Program-made: the position numbers and the translations under genes
The notes under the pieces: model-generated
What the model was told of the DNA's origin: nothing
The model's input: the letters and a program-made list of their open reading frames with translations, nothing else
Database searches by the model: none
In this document: positions 17,686-27,445 of the stretch, piece after piece
How the letters are laid out: the number at the start of each line of letters is the position of its first letter
Numbering within the stretch: position 1 is the stretch's first letter
Virus record (IMG/VR): IMGVR_UViG_3300034122_000877
Coordinates: 1-34,210 of that record
DNA from: a virus
DNA: 34,210 bases
Strand: one strand, 5' to 3'

Positions 17686-18671
17686 TATATTGTTATGCTC
17701 CCTGTTCCCGCGGTGAATGTGTAAACTTTAAACCCTGTTGGGGTTGTGCGTGTATAAGTGAGACCAACCGCAATTGTAGTGATGTCGGGCAATGTGTTTG
17801 CGTATTTAATAATGACAACACCTGACCCACCTTGACCGCTAAGACCAACAGGTGCGCCACCGCAACTACCACCACCACCTGAACCTGTGTTTATCGTTCC
17901 AGGGGTTGCGTTAGCACCTGCCGTATTAGCACCTGCACCACCGCCACCTGTACCGCCAGCGCCAGCAGTAGGATTTCCACCTGCACCGCCACCACCTGCG
18001 TAAGTAATAGATGAACCACTTATTGATGAGGCAGATCCCGCACCACCTGTACCACCTGATGCAGCAGATATTCCAACTCCACCTGCACCACCACCACCGC
18101 CACCTCTAAATGGCGCTGCAGCACCTGTACCACCTGTGCCACCGTTGTTGCCTTGACCTGAAGGTGAAGCAGTGCCACCAACTTCTGATGAACCATTGCC
18201 TGAAGTTCCACCACCGCCACCGCTGCCACCGTTGTTGCCCGCACCGCCAGTAGGGTTGCCGTAACGACCACCACCGCCACCACCTGCAGAAGTAATTGTT
18301 GAAAATGTTGAATTCACGCCATCATTGCCTTGAGTGCTTAAAGTATTTACTGAAGCACCGCCTGCGCCAACTGTAAGAGCGTAAGTTGTTCCACGCGCAA
18401 GAGTTTGAGTAGCAAACTCTCGGTATCCACCCGCACCGCCACCACCTGAACCAACGCCACCTGTACCCACACCACCTGAGCCACCACCTGCAATGACAAG
18501 ATAATCAACAACAAACGGCGCAAGAGCGCCAACAATTCCCCAGTCTGTTGGATTTTTTTGGAAGAAATTTTCCTGTGTTGTGTCGTAATAGAGCTGACCT
18601 GTGAAACCTGTCGGCCTGTTGGCAGTTGTGCCAATAACAATGCCTGATGCAACATCGCGTGATCTTGTCAT
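17685..18671 (-). CDS. Glycine-rich tail adhesin 1
   Basis: 328 residues. N-terminal attachment region about 1-60 (RPTGFTGQLYYDTTQENFFQ), then FVVDYLVIAGGGSGGVGTGG, a long domain of glycine runs with Asn/Ser/Ala (about 60-280), and a closing GSGVVIIKYANTLPDIT and PTGFKVYTFTAGTGSITI. Glycine-rich loops of this sort form the receptor-binding tip in several phages, for example T-even gp38-type adhesins. It is paralogous to the next gene upstream, including the FDYLVIAGGGG start and the YTRTTPTG end. Probably host recognition. Confidence 0.8.
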   Translation of the reverse strand: MTRSRDVASGIVIGTTANRPTGFTGQLYYDTTQENFFQKNPTDWGIVGALAPFVVDYLVIAGGGSGGVGTGGVGSGGGGAGGYREFATQTLARGTTYALTVGAGGASVNTLSTQGNDGVNSTFSTITSAGGGGGGRYGNPTGGAGNNGGSGGGGGTSGNGSSEVGGTASPSGQGNNGGTGGTGAAAPFRGGGGGGAGGVGISAASGGTGGAGSASSISGSSITYAGGGGAGGNPTAGAGGTGGGGAGANTAGANATPGTINTGSGGGGSCGGAPVGLSGQGGSGVVIIKYANTLPDITTIAVGLTYTRTTPTGFKVYTFTAGTGSITI

Positions 18672-19573
18672 TAAACTGTCACCGTTCCTGTTCCTGCCGT
18701 GAATGTGTAAACCTTGTAGCCTGTTGGAGTTGTGCGTGTATAGGTAAGACCTGCCGCAATTGATGTTATATCGGGAAGCGTGTTTGAATAGCGCAAAATT
18801 ACAACACCTGAACCACCGCCACCTGCAGGGCCTCGACTTGAGAAAGAATCGCCACCACCGCCGCCACCGCCTGTGTTTTCACTACCCGCAGTTGGTCCTG
18901 AATTAAAACGTCTTGCGCCTGTTCCACCGCCACCTGCACCACCACTTGCTGCAGATAAATTTGAACCGCGAGCGCCACCGCCACCACCTGCGCGAGTGAC
19001 TGAAGTTCCCGTAATGCTTGATGCTAAACCAGCGCCACCTGTTGAACCGCTTGCGCCATTGACTCCAACGGCACCCGCACCGCCACCGCCACCACCAGCA
19101 AAGCCATCATTAGTAGGCGTGTTGTTTCCACTGCCGCCATTATTTCCCTGACCTGAAGGCGATGCGGTTCCAGCAGTTGCGCCTGAATTTGGATTGTATC
19201 CACCACCGCCACCTGAACCACCATTTCCAGCAGCAATCGCATCACCACCACCGCCACCACCACCTGTTGCAGTAATTGATGCAAAGGTACTGTTAAAACC
19301 AACGGTGCCAGTAGCACCGGCTGAAGAAGAAGCACCAGGACCACCCGCGCCGACAGTAACCGTAAATGAAGAAACTGCACCAAATGCATCTGCCGTTAAA
19401 TAACCACCCGCACCACCGCCACCTGAAGCTGAATCACCACCACCACCGCCGCCTGCAATAACAAGGTAATCAAAAGAAATTGCAAGACCCACAAATTGAT
19501 TGCCAAACCAATTAGCAACAACATCAGTTGTTGCGTTGTTACCCTGCCGCGTGCGTTGCCCGTATCTGCTCAT
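18671..19573 (-). CDS. Glycine-rich tail adhesin 2
   Basis: 300 residues. The N-terminus (RTRQGNNATTDVVANWFGNQ) differs from its paralogue, but from SFDYLVIAGGGGGGDSASGG onward the glycine-rich body and the C-terminus (SGVVILRYSNTLPDITSIAA, YKVYTFTAGTGTVTV) match it closely. The stop overlaps the start of paralogue 1 by one base (TAATG). Probably arose by duplication; different N-termini suggest that the two attach to different places on the tail or fibre. Confidence 0.8.
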   Translation of the reverse strand: MSRYGQRTRQGNNATTDVVANWFGNQFVGLAISFDYLVIAGGGGGGDSASGGGGAGGYLTADAFGAVSSFTVTVGAGGPGASSSAGATGTVGFNSTFASITATGGGGGGGDAIAAGNGGSGGGGGYNPNSGATAGTASPSGQGNNGGSGNNTPTNDGFAGGGGGGAGAVGVNGASGSTGGAGLASSITGTSVTRAGGGGGARGSNLSAASGGAGGGGTGARRFNSGPTAGSENTGGGGGGGDSFSSRGPAGGGGSGVVILRYSNTLPDITSIAAGLTYTRTTPTGYKVYTFTAGTGTVTV

Positions 19574-19927
19574 TTATGCGATTCGATTCACATAGCCAAA
19601 AATGTTAATGACATTGGCAGTGCCTGCAAAAGCACGCACAACAAGGCCATTTTGTAGCAATATGCCAGGGGCAACAAGAATTAAACCTGTACCTTCAGCG
19701 CCAATGTTAATTTCAATGTGGTCATCAGGTGCAGTAACACCGCCCCATTCAAGGGTAAGTTTTACTGTAGCAGATGATGTGTTGTGGGCATAAAGCCAAA
19801 TTTCATCTTCAGATGATGTGCCTGCAATGGCAGTATGGATGAGAGTACCCGCAGTTGCAGTTGCAGCAACTTTAATGCCTTTGCCGTTTGTGCTACCGCT
19901 AAGAAGTTGCTTTGAGTATGTGGCCAT
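19574..19927 (-). CDS. Small virion-type beta protein, 117 residues
   Basis: MATYSKQLLSGSTNGKGIKV begins a beta-rich protein with TAGTLIHTAIAGTSSEDEIW, LYAHNTSSATVKLTLEWGGV and LILVAPGILLQNGLVVRAFA, ending INIFGYVNRIA. This resembles small jelly-roll-like proteins found beside fibre genes in aquatic phages. I give it a structural role by context; no named family is certain. Confidence 0.65.
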   Translation of the reverse strand: MATYSKQLLSGSTNGKGIKVAATATAGTLIHTAIAGTSSEDEIWLYAHNTSSATVKLTLEWGGVTAPDDHIEINIGAEGTGLILVAPGILLQNGLVVRAFAGTANVINIFGYVNRIA

Positions 19928-19936
19928 TGTTTTCCC

Positions 19937-21967
19937 TTATCCGAAGATTTGATTTGCTAGAATGTTTTGATCTGAGCTAAGAAGTTCATCGCTCTCTGCT
20001 TTTGTGTAAACATTGGCAACGTTAAAAGTTCCATATGCCACAACAAGCAAAGTATCATTAAGAACTGCACCGCTTGCAAGAACAACGCTAGTGCCATTGG
20101 TTGCAGTGTAATCGCTAGTGCGAACAAGCAAAACACCATTGAGATAAACCTGTTCGGCTCCAACCGTATATGCAAGTGTGAGCGAATTGAGATCGGTGCC
20201 TGAAAATGTAGTTTGACCTGCGCTTGCAAGATAAGAATATGTAATTGCAGCACTAGCACCGGCAGAACCACTTGCACCTGTGGCACCTGTTGAACCCGTT
20301 GCACCTACGGCACCACTTGCACCTGTTGGGCCTGTTGCCCCTTCAGGTCCTGTGGCACCAACTGCGCCATTTGCACCTTGCGGTCCTGTAGCACCCGTTG
20401 CACCAACATCGCCATTTGTACCTGCAGGGCCTGTGGCACCTGTAGCGCCAACGGCACCATTGGCACCTGTTGCGCCCACGGCACCTGTTGCCCCGATTGG
20501 CCCTGTTGCTCCAACATCACCTGTGACACCTTGCGGGCCTGTGGCACCAACGGGGCCTGTGGCACCAATTGGACCTGTAACGCCAACATCTCCCTGTGGG
20601 CCAACAACTCCCTGTGGACCCGTTGCACCTGTAGCTCCTACTGCACCACTTGCACCTGTTGCGCCTGTGGCACCATCAATGCCTGCAGGTCCTGTTGAAC
20701 CCGTGGCACCGATTGGGCCTGTGACTCCTGTTGCGCCAACATCGCCTGCAACCCCTTGTGGCCCTGTCGGTCCTGTTGCACCAACAACACCTTGAGGCCC
20801 TGTCGGTCCAGGCACTGTTGAATCAGCACCTGATGCGCCTGTGGCACCTATCGGACCCGTTGGCCCTGTAACGCCTGTGGCTCCGATTGGGCCTGTGGCA
20901 CCTGCAGGGCCTGTGGCTCCTGTGGCACCTGTAAGACCAGTTGCGATTGTAATGACTGCGAGAAGTTGAAAGTTTGAAAAGTTGGTTGTACCCGTGCCAC
21001 CTGATGAATCAATAACAACAGGCAATTCGACATACCCTGTTTGCAAGGTTGGTGCGCCAGTAATTAAGAATTTTTGGAAGTTGTTGTTGACATCTCGATC
21101 TTGAATAATAATAAAATCATTTGCTTTAAGTAATGCAAGCAAGAAATCAATGTCATCGCCGTTATCGTCAATGTGATCTATATTGATGCGGGTTGAATTG
21201 ATTTGCGTTGCATTACCCCAACGAATATCACCTGAACCTGGCTTGCCTGTTGTGCTTGAAGTATCTGCTGCATATTCAAAGATTGATGCAGACCCACCAT
21301 TGGCACCTGCAGGCCCGCTTGCACCTGTTGCACCCGTTGGACCTTGATCACCCGTTGCACCAATTGGACCCGTTGCACCTGTGGCACCGATTGGACCTGT
21401 AACACCTGTTGGTCCTGGCACAAAAGAATCCGCACCCGTTGGACCTGTGGCACCAATTGGACCTGTTGAACCTGTGGCACCAACAACGCCTTGAGGCCCT
21501 GTCGCGCCTGTGGCTCCGACATCGCCCTGAATACCTGTGGCACCTGTCAAGCCCGTTGGACCGACTTCGCCTGTGGCACCTGTTGCGCCAATTGGACCTG
21601 TTGAACCTGATGCGCCGATTGGTCCTGTTACACCAATTTCACCTTGGATTCCCTGAATACCTTGTTGGCCGGTTGCTCCGATTGGACCTGTTGGGCCTGT
21701 AACTCCGATTGGACCTGTTACACCAACGGGGCCTGTTGCACCTGTTGGACCGCTTACGCCTTGAACACCTGTTGCACCAATTGGACCCGTGACACCCGTT
21801 TGACCCGTTGCACCTGTAGCTCCAACAACACCTTGGGGGCCTGTTGGCCCTGTTGCACCTGCAGGGCCTTGTGGACCTTGTTCATTGCTGACAATTACTT
21901 CAGCGCTTGATGCAATTTCAACAATAACATCTGTGGTGCTTGATGATACATAAACAATTGAACTCAT
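19937..21967 (-). CDS. Collagen-like tail fibre
   Basis: 676 residues. A short N-terminal domain ([20 protein letters not shown]) is followed by a G-x-y collagen-like block (repeats such as [10 protein letters not shown], about 30-225). A folded insert of about 115 residues follows ([20 protein letters not shown] through [14 protein letters not shown]), then a second collagen block (about 345-590). The C-terminal trimerisation-type domain reads [14 protein letters not shown] and [20 protein letters not shown] and ends [12 protein letters not shown]. The whole should form a long trimeric fibre. The DNA is repetitive, so repeat number may vary or be mis-assembled. Confidence 0.88.
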   Translation of the reverse strand: MSSIVYVSSSTTDVIVEIASSAEVIVSNEQGPQGPAGATGPTGPQGVVGATGATGQTGVTGPIGATGVQGVSGPTGATGPVGVTGPIGVTGPTGPIGATGQQGIQGIQGEIGVTGPIGASGSTGPIGATGATGEVGPTGLTGATGIQGDVGATGATGPQGVVGATGSTGPIGATGPTGADSFVPGPTGVTGPIGATGATGPIGATGDQGPTGATGASGPAGANGGSASIFEYAADTSSTTGKPGSGDIRWGNATQINSTRINIDHIDDNGDDIDFLLALLKANDFIIIQDRDVNNNFQKFLITGAPTLQTGYVELPVVIDSSGGTGTTNFSNFQLLAVITIATGLTGATGATGPAGATGPIGATGVTGPTGPIGATGASGADSTVPGPTGPQGVVGATGPTGPQGVAGDVGATGVTGPIGATGSTGPAGIDGATGATGASGAVGATGATGPQGVVGPQGDVGVTGPIGATGPVGATGPQGVTGDVGATGPIGATGAVGATGANGAVGATGATGPAGTNGDVGATGATGPQGANGAVGATGPEGATGPTGASGAVGATGSTGATGASGSAGASAAITYSYLASAGQTTFSGTDLNSLTLAYTVGAEQVYLNGVLLVRTSDYTATNGTSVVLASGAVLNDTLLVVAYGTFNVANVYTKAESDELLSSDQNILANQIFG

Positions 21968-22314
21968 CGAGTCACCTCAGGCGAAATGTTAAGTTCACCC
22001 TGAACAAGTCGAGTGACCGCGCCAACGGCTGAAATCAATTCAAGGTCATAAACATATTCACCGGCAGGCAAAAGTGCAGTCTGTGTTGCAGTGCGATCAA
22101 GTGAGATTGTGCCTGCTGCACCACCAAGAGTGATGCCACCACCGGCAGTTGTGGTGAGAGATAAAACTGTGTCAGTTTCTTCAATATCAATGCGAGCCTG
22201 TAGGCGTGCAGTCCAATTGGTTATGTTCACAGGAACATCATCAATTTTCCAAGTCAAAAGTAAATTGAACGTTGCCCCTTGTTCAATGGTGAAATCAAGT
22301 GTGCCTGCTGCCAT
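21964..22314 (-). CDS. Virion beta-sandwich protein upstream of the fibre, 116 residues
   Basis: I chose ATG 22314 ([20 protein letters not shown]), preceded by GGGAGC; an earlier start at 22368 would lie in the endolysin gene. Segments [20 protein letters not shown] and [20 protein letters not shown] with [18 protein letters not shown] are typical of phage tail or baseplate beta-sandwich proteins. Function not known. The stop overlaps the collagen-like gene's ATG (ATGA), suggesting they form one structure. Confidence 0.7.
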   Translation of the reverse strand: MAAGTLDFTIEQGATFNLLLTWKIDDVPVNITNWTARLQARIDIEETDTVLSLTTTAGGGITLGGAAGTISLDRTATQTALLPAGEYVYDLELISAVGAVTRLVQGELNISPEVTR

Positions 22315-22342
22315 TTGTTTTGCTCCCAATAAGTCGGATGAA

Positions 22343-22855
22343 TCAATCTTTGAACTTGGGCTTGCCAAATCCTACAATATAAACTGAAACTGATTTTTTT
22401 AGACTGCCACTGTTTTTGACTTTGTAGGCTCGCACCTTGCGGCAGACTTGCCCGCCGTTGCGCTGATCGCCTTTTTTGTCAGGGCTTGTGTTGCCTTCAA
22501 TGACTGTCACCAAGCCTTTTGCCTCATCAACACGGGCAACAATGCCGATGTGAGAAATTCGGTCAAGCGAATCCATTGGGAAATCAAAGAAAGCGAGATC
22601 ACCAACCTCAGGGGTGGCATTTTCTACCATCTGAAAGCGCCCTTGCTTTTCAAGAGCTTTGGCACCTGCAACCGTTGATACACAGTTTGGAATCTTGAGC
22701 GCGACCTGATCGGCGCACCACATAACGAAAGAACCACACCAAGGGAGAAAGTTAGCCTTGGCAAACTTGCCATATTTGGTTTCATTCTCTTTGGGGCCTT
22801 CAATTGTGCCAATCTCGCCCCGTGCGACTGCAACAAATTCTGCCCGTTGGCTCAT
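22343..22855 (-). CDS. CHAP-domain endolysin
   Basis: 170 residues covering one CHAP amidase/endopeptidase domain. The nucleophile is Cys40 in FLPWCGSFVMWCADQ, followed by the Asp/Phe strand EVGDLAFFDFP, His102 in DRISHIGIVARVD, and Glu/Asn in VTVIEGNTSP. It would cut peptide bridges in host peptidoglycan at lysis. No separate cell-wall-binding domain is seen; the last 30 residues are basic. It starts by an ATGA overlap with the holin-like gene upstream. Confidence 0.9.
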   Translation of the reverse strand: MSQRAEFVAVARGEIGTIEGPKENETKYGKFAKANFLPWCGSFVMWCADQVALKIPNCVSTVAGAKALEKQGRFQMVENATPEVGDLAFFDFPMDSLDRISHIGIVARVDEAKGLVTVIEGNTSPDKKGDQRNGGQVCRKVRAYKVKNSGSLKKSVSVYIVGFGKPKFKD

Positions 22856-23085
22856 TTTTTCTTGCTCTCCTGAAATGCGCCTTCAATTTCATCCTTGCTC
22901 AACTTGCCATCTGCAATGTATGCCTTGGCGAGTGATTCGCCTACCTTAGCAACTGCGAGAAGCCCTGCCATTCCTGCGGCAGTGGCTGCGCCTACGCCAA
23001 ACAATGAACCTGCGCCGATTGTTGCAAGTGCTGACACATAGAAAACTGCAGCAAGGCGAATCACGAGTTTTTTGGTTTCTTTCAT
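22852..23085 (-). CDS. Holin-like membrane protein 1
   Basis: 77 residues: basic MKETKKLVIR, then hydrophobic LAAVFYVSALATIGAGSLFG and AATAAGMAGLLAVAKVG (two helices or a hairpin), then a charged C-terminus (DEIEGAFQESKKK). Size, topology and the ATGA overlap with the endolysin gene all fit a holin. Confidence 0.7.
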   Translation of the reverse strand: MKETKKLVIRLAAVFYVSALATIGAGSLFGVGAATAAGMAGLLAVAKVGESLAKAYIADGKLSKDEIEGAFQESKKK

Positions 23086-23099
23086 TGTTTTTCTCTTTT

Positions 23100-23294
23100 C
23101 TACTTGTTTTTTACGATGTCAAGAACAATTTGCATTTGCGCTTCAAGGCGGTTGATCGAATCTCTCAATGAACTGCCACCGTTGGGCTTGAGTTCATTCA
23201 AGTAATGTTTGACAAGCCACCGCACCGAGCCTGCAAAGGCACTTACAATTGCGATGACGGATACGATCAAGCCTGCCCAATTTGCTGGGGTCAT
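23100..23294 (-). CDS. Holin-like membrane protein 2
   Basis: 64 residues: NWAGLIVSVIAIVSAFAGSV is one transmembrane helix, followed by a basic segment and a C-terminal coiled-coil-type helix (LRDSINRLEAQMQIVLDIVK). This single-helix plus coiled-coil form recurs next to actinophage endolysins (DUF2746-like) as a second holin-associated protein. Confidence 0.65.
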   Translation of the reverse strand: MTPANWAGLIVSVIAIVSAFAGSVRWLVKHYLNELKPNGGSSLRDSINRLEAQMQIVLDIVKNK

Positions 23295-23316
23295 TTGCGC
23301 GGTTTCCCGTTCTTGG

Positions 23317-23433
23317 TTAAGTGGTGGATTGGTTGATTTGTGCTTTAAGAATTGCGTTTTCCTGAGCTAGTGCGCCAATGGTTTCACGCATATTTTTCAA
23401 AACTTCTTCGACGTTGACTTGTTCTTCCATCAT
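23317..23433 (-). CDS. 38-residue coiled-coil peptide
   Basis: It starts at ATG 23433 (overlapping the fibre stop, ATGA) or at the adjacent ATG 23430. MEEQVNVEEVLKNMRETIGA followed by LAQENAILKAQINQ has leucine/isoleucine heptads. It sits between a trimeric fibre and the holins. It may be a fibre accessory helix or a lysis helper; unknown. Confidence 0.6.
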   Translation of the reverse strand: MMEEQVNVEEVLKNMRETIGALAQENAILKAQINQSTT

Positions 23434-24692
23434 TTCCCCTCTAGTGCCTTGATTCGCGCTTGTTGATCTTGGATAAGTGCCAACATTGCAGGGATAATCA
23501 TACGATCATTCCAAGTTTCAACGCCATCGGTATAATCTGTTGCGGCAGGGTAAATTGCATCCATTTCTTCAGCAATAAAGCCCGGAACCAATACGCCAAA
23601 ACGATCATCTGTTTCAGGCAAATAACCCTCTTTGAAACGAAACGCTCGCACGGGTAAATCATAAAGTGCTTTTGGATTAAGTTCAGGCACATCAATCAAG
23701 TTGACAATATCTGTTTTGTAGCGTTCAGATGAAGCCGTTGATCTGCGAAATTGACCTGTCGAAGAAATCCACACAGTTGCAGCATTGGCAGTGGTTGTGC
23801 TAAAAGCAAGGGGAACGCGCAGGTCAGATGTAGAACTGAGGTTCACATCTGCATTTGCAACAATGTTGCCAGTTGCCGTGATGGTCCCACTTGATGTGAT
23901 TGATGAACCGCCGATTGCTCCTGCACTATTGATATTTCCTGTGGCCATATTAAGAGCGCCACCATTCATACTGATATTGCCACCACTGCTAAGTGTAATT
24001 CCTGTGGTTCCTGATGCAGCATTGATAAACAAATTATTGAACTGCGCATTGCCGTTTGAACTGTTGATGTAAAAAGTCGCAGCAGCGTTGCCAATATAAG
24101 TTGTGCCAATAAAGAATCCACCGATGCTGCCACTTGTTGAATTGATTGTGCCTGTAAAAGAACCACTTGTGGCAGTAATCGTGCCTGTAATTGTGGCACC
24201 TGTTGCAGTTAAATATCCGCTTGCATCAATGATGGCGTTTCCACCAATGTTCATTGTTGAGGCAGTAATACTTGAACCCGTAACGCTGCCCGAAAATACT
24301 GCCGCGCCTGTTGATGCGCTTACTGAGAAAGTGGCAGTGCCACCCGAATTAAAACCTGCAAGCCCTGTTGAATTGAGAACCACACGCGCACCTGTAGTTG
24401 CAGATGCTCCTGAATAAATTGTGATGCCACCACCGTTGATGGCGGTCATTTGATTGCTTGCGTTTACAATTGTGTTTGCACTTGGCTGAAGTGAATTAAT
24501 AGCTGCGGTGTATGCAACTCCTGCTTCAGCGAGTGCGTCATTTGCCTCTGCTAATGCGGCAGCAGCATCTGCAAGGGCGGTGTTAACCTGTGTTGTGGTT
24601 GCAGGCAATACAGGAATGACATCGGTGACTGTGAAATCTGCAGTCAAAGAAACTGTGATTGGCGTGTTGGTAATCTGTGGGCAAAGTGGCAT
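23430..24692 (-). CDS. Tail fibre with C-terminal S74 intramolecular chaperone
   Basis: 420 residues. Short N-terminus, Ala-rich coiled coil (LADAAAALAEANDALAEAGV), and a repetitive beta-helix region rich in Thr, Ser, Gly (SGSVTGSSITASTMNIGG and similar). The C-terminal Peptidase_S74 chaperone domain (about residues 325-420) begins at the serine in SSERYKTDIV, with Lys nearby, and continues VPELNPKALYDLPVRAFRFK and ends in an autoprocessing helix (MLALIQDQQARIKALEG). These domains trimerise the fibre and then cut themselves off. A host-binding or polysaccharide-binding fibre is likely. Confidence 0.9.
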   Translation of the reverse strand: MPLCPQITNTPITVSLTADFTVTDVIPVLPATTTQVNTALADAAAALAEANDALAEAGVAYTAAINSLQPSANTIVNASNQMTAINGGGITIYSGASATTGARVVLNSTGLAGFNSGGTATFSVSASTGAAVFSGSVTGSSITASTMNIGGNAIIDASGYLTATGATITGTITATSGSFTGTINSTSGSIGGFFIGTTYIGNAAATFYINSSNGNAQFNNLFINAASGTTGITLSSGGNISMNGGALNMATGNINSAGAIGGSSITSSGTITATGNIVANADVNLSSTSDLRVPLAFSTTTANAATVWISSTGQFRRSTASSERYKTDIVNLIDVPELNPKALYDLPVRAFRFKEGYLPETDDRFGVLVPGFIAEEMDAIYPAATDYTDGVETWNDRMIIPAMLALIQDQQARIKALEGK

Positions 24693-24701
24693 CGTTCCCC
24701 C

Positions 24702-25847
24702 TTAAATTGTGATTGAGTAAGGATTGATGGCGCTTGTGGTGTAAGAAACCAACCAATTGTTTTGGGTAATGGTGTGCGACATACCTTCAACCACAAGATT
24801 CCATTGATTTGCACGGCCATCATAGGTTGTGCGCACAACGCTTACCTGATCGGCCAATTCTGTTGCCAAAAAGTCAGGGTATAAGGCACCAAAGGTTCCC
24901 AAAGATAGAGCGTTGAAATCAATGCGTTCAACATAGGTCACGGGCGAAGCGTTTTTGCGTGATTCATAAAGAGCTAAATTCTGAGCGTTGCTATCTGTGG
25001 CAACGGGTGCATCAAGAACAATTTTGGCAATCCCGTAATCACTCACACTTGGGTTATAGCGTGAGGTGTATTGCTTGGTGGTATTGGTGCGATCAATGAT
25101 GGCTTGGTTTACTACAAAATAAGTGCCAGGGTTGGTAAACAACTGCATATATCCAACAGTGTTACTTGCCTGAGTATCAGTAAAAAGCAATTGAGTTGGG
25201 CGTGAAAACTTATCAGCCAAAGGCACAAGAGTTGCCACACCATTGCGTGAGATATAGAACCGCCCTGCAATGCTATCAACTGCCTGATAGATCATCTGCA
25301 TACAAGAGAGATTTTGAACAGTTGCAAGCATCCCGACTGTTCCTGTGAGTGAGCGTGAAGCCCCACTTGGCCACCCTGCGATGTCAAGCATACGGCCAAC
25401 GCGAGTGGCAGCAGTTTCGGCATTGGCAGCAACTGCAAGAGCCGGTGCCTGAGCATCGGCAATGTAAGCAATGCCGTCAACAAATGTCATTGTTACGCCT
25501 GGCGTTTCGCCTTGGTCAACTCTTGTTGTTTCTAAAAATCCATAGTAAAGGTTGTAAGCAACCCCGCCGATTGTTCCCACAATCCGCATCTGCAGACCAT
25601 CGCGCAAGATACTTGCACCGCTAACAACCCAAGGGCTTGAGGCGCTTGTGTTGTCAGGGTCATAAATGCCTGAGGTGTTATTGAAAACGATTGTTGAAAC
25701 TCCACATTGGTCGCGCTCATCTTGTCGAGTGCGACCACGGCGAATGTCAATTCTAATCAAATCAGTGGTTGTCACCGATGTCCAAGTTCCACTTTTTAGA
25801 AACTGAACACTGACTGCAGGCGAAGTTGTACCGTCAAAGGCAGGCAT
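24702..25847 (-). CDS. Minor tail protein (distal tail / tail-hub type)
   Basis: 381 residues, directly after the tape measure gene. It contains DLIRIDIRRGRTRQDERDQC, IVFNNTSGIYDPDN and later AGRFYISRNGVATLVPLADK, ending with YDGRANQWNLVVEGMSHTIT. This is the pattern of tail-hub/minor tail proteins in actinophages: beta-rich, with a D-P-D-N turn near residue 65. It probably forms the tail tip that holds the fibres. Confidence 0.78.
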   Translation of the reverse strand: MPAFDGTTSPAVSVQFLKSGTWTSVTTTDLIRIDIRRGRTRQDERDQCGVSTIVFNNTSGIYDPDNTSASSPWVVSGASILRDGLQMRIVGTIGGVAYNLYYGFLETTRVDQGETPGVTMTFVDGIAYIADAQAPALAVAANAETAATRVGRMLDIAGWPSGASRSLTGTVGMLATVQNLSCMQMIYQAVDSIAGRFYISRNGVATLVPLADKFSRPTQLLFTDTQASNTVGYMQLFTNPGTYFVVNQAIIDRTNTTKQYTSRYNPSVSDYGIAKIVLDAPVATDSNAQNLALYESRKNASPVTYVERIDFNALSLGTFGALYPDFLATELADQVSVVRTTYDGRANQWNLVVEGMSHTITQNNWLVSYTTSAINPYSITI

Positions 25848-27442
25848 TATTTAATCACCGGCGCGAATCTGCCACTATTGCCGAAACTTCGGCGTGTGGT
25901 GCGTTGTTGCCCATCATTGATTGCAGTGATCAGGTCTTGCTCTGTTGAAACTGACCCCGCAACATTGACCACTACGCTACCCCCTTGTTGTGAACCAAGC
26001 GCACCTGAACTGCCGATGCCAATGGTTGCAGATTTGGCAATCGCTTTTTGGCGTTGTGCATTTTTTAGAATTGCCATTTGAGTAATGGCTTCCTGCTGCT
26101 CTGTGGTGACAATGCCCAATTCTTTGAGTTTTAGATTGAGTCTTTTTTGTTCCTCTGTAAGCAAAGCCTTGCTTGCCTTTGCCGTTGTGGTCATTGTTTT
26201 GCCAAGGCTATTCAAAAAAGTTTGTAGATCAGATTTAGGACCTGAAACTACAGTGCTTGATGTAGTAGGAAACGAACCACCCAATGCAGAACTAGGGTAT
26301 CCACCCATTCTTGGTCTTGATGGTGCATCTGCTTGACGTAATGATTCCCCATATTTGTTTGCTGCGTATGAACCGCCAACCGCTAGAAGAATTGCGGCAG
26401 CTCCAATACCGCCAGCGATGGCAGATGAACCAGCCGTTGCAAATGAAAGTGCGATAGCGGTGGTTGTGGCAAGAGTTCTCATAGCAACCAAAGCCGTGGT
26501 AATTGTGGCAAGGCTTGTAAGAAAGACTGCAAGGCCATTGATGACAAACATACCAGCAATGATTGCTGCCAAAGTTTTTACTGTTCCCATATTGTTTGAA
26601 ACCCATTCGCCAAAGGCAAATGCAACTCCAAGGAATTTTATGGCAAACTCTGTTGCTACTTGAAAACTTGCAGCCAATCTGTCTTTGTTTGCTGCAATCC
26701 AGTATTCGATTTGTGGCAGAATCTTTGTTGAAAGTGTGGTGGCAAATGTTTGCAAAACAGGCAAAAGTGCATACCCAAGAGTTTCAAGAATTTCACCGAA
26801 AGCAATCTTGAGTCCTGCAAGGCGATATTCAAGAGTTTCTGCGCGAGTTGATGCTGCCCCTGCAGTAAGTTTGCTAACCTTATCAAGAATTTTTCCATAA
26901 TCTTTTGTTGCAAGTGTGGTTGCATCTAAGCCAGGAACAAGTTTTGCAAGCGCCCTAAATTGTCCTCTTGTTCCAGCAATGATTGCCTTGACTGCAGTTC
27001 CTAAATCAGCACCACTGTTTGCGCTTACATCCAAGGCAGTTTGCATCAATGATTGCGCTGAAGTCACTGACCCCGTGGCAGCAGTCAATGCCGCCATTGC
27101 CGGCCTCAAATCGTCATCCACTACCGAAAATTGTTTTTGCAAAGCCGTTATGTAGGCTTCAGTACCTGCAATTGCCTGATCGGTTGCGCCAACAGTATTG
27201 CGCAAAGAATTTGCAAGTAACGCCTGAGATTTCTGATCGGCAATCGCAGCCTGAACCGCATCTGTACCAATCTTAAAGGCAAGCGCTGCAGAGGCAGCAG
27301 CAGCAACGCCGAAAGCCTTGGCAGATCGTCTAGCAAACTTATCAAATGATTTGCCAAGCTTGTTAATATCTTTTGCAGCAGCCTTTGAACCCTTGTCAGA
27401 ATACTGTGTGAGGATACGGGCAACAATTGAACCAACTGCCAT
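25847..27442 (-). CDS. Tape measure protein
   Basis: 531 residues, helical and Ala-rich. It has an N-terminal coiled segment (DINKLGKSFDKFARRSAKAF), a central hydrophobic part (LAAIIAGMFVINGLAVFLTS, AIAGGIGAAAILLAVGG), and a C-terminal region with LLTEEQKRLNLKLKELGIVT. It determines tail length; with about 1.5 angstrom per residue the tail would be near 80 nm. Position after the assembly chaperones and before the distal tail protein is canonical. Its ATG context includes a TAATG overlap with the downstream gene. Confidence 0.88.
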   Translation of the reverse strand: MAVGSIVARILTQYSDKGSKAAAKDINKLGKSFDKFARRSAKAFGVAAAASAALAFKIGTDAVQAAIADQKSQALLANSLRNTVGATDQAIAGTEAYITALQKQFSVVDDDLRPAMAALTAATGSVTSAQSLMQTALDVSANSGADLGTAVKAIIAGTRGQFRALAKLVPGLDATTLATKDYGKILDKVSKLTAGAASTRAETLEYRLAGLKIAFGEILETLGYALLPVLQTFATTLSTKILPQIEYWIAANKDRLAASFQVATEFAIKFLGVAFAFGEWVSNNMGTVKTLAAIIAGMFVINGLAVFLTSLATITTALVAMRTLATTTAIALSFATAGSSAIAGGIGAAAILLAVGGSYAANKYGESLRQADAPSRPRMGGYPSSALGGSFPTTSSTVVSGPKSDLQTFLNSLGKTMTTTAKASKALLTEEQKRLNLKLKELGIVTTEQQEAITQMAILKNAQRQKAIAKSATIGIGSSGALGSQQGGSVVVNVAGSVSTEQDLITAINDGQQRTTRRSFGNSGRFAPVIK

Positions 27443-27445
27443 TTG

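Noticed and set aside
18873-19403. Plus-strand open frames rich in proline in the adhesin region
   Set aside because: Pro codons are the complement of Gly codons in the glycine-rich adhesins; there is no ribosome-binding site or family signal.
20280-21900. Regular short repeats that at first sight look like a CRISPR-type or satellite array, and long open frames on the opposite strand rich in Pro or Cys
   Set aside because: The periodic 9-base pattern is the G-x-y code of the collagen-like fibre on the minus strand. There are no unique spacers, and the opposite-strand frames are mirror images of the repeats.
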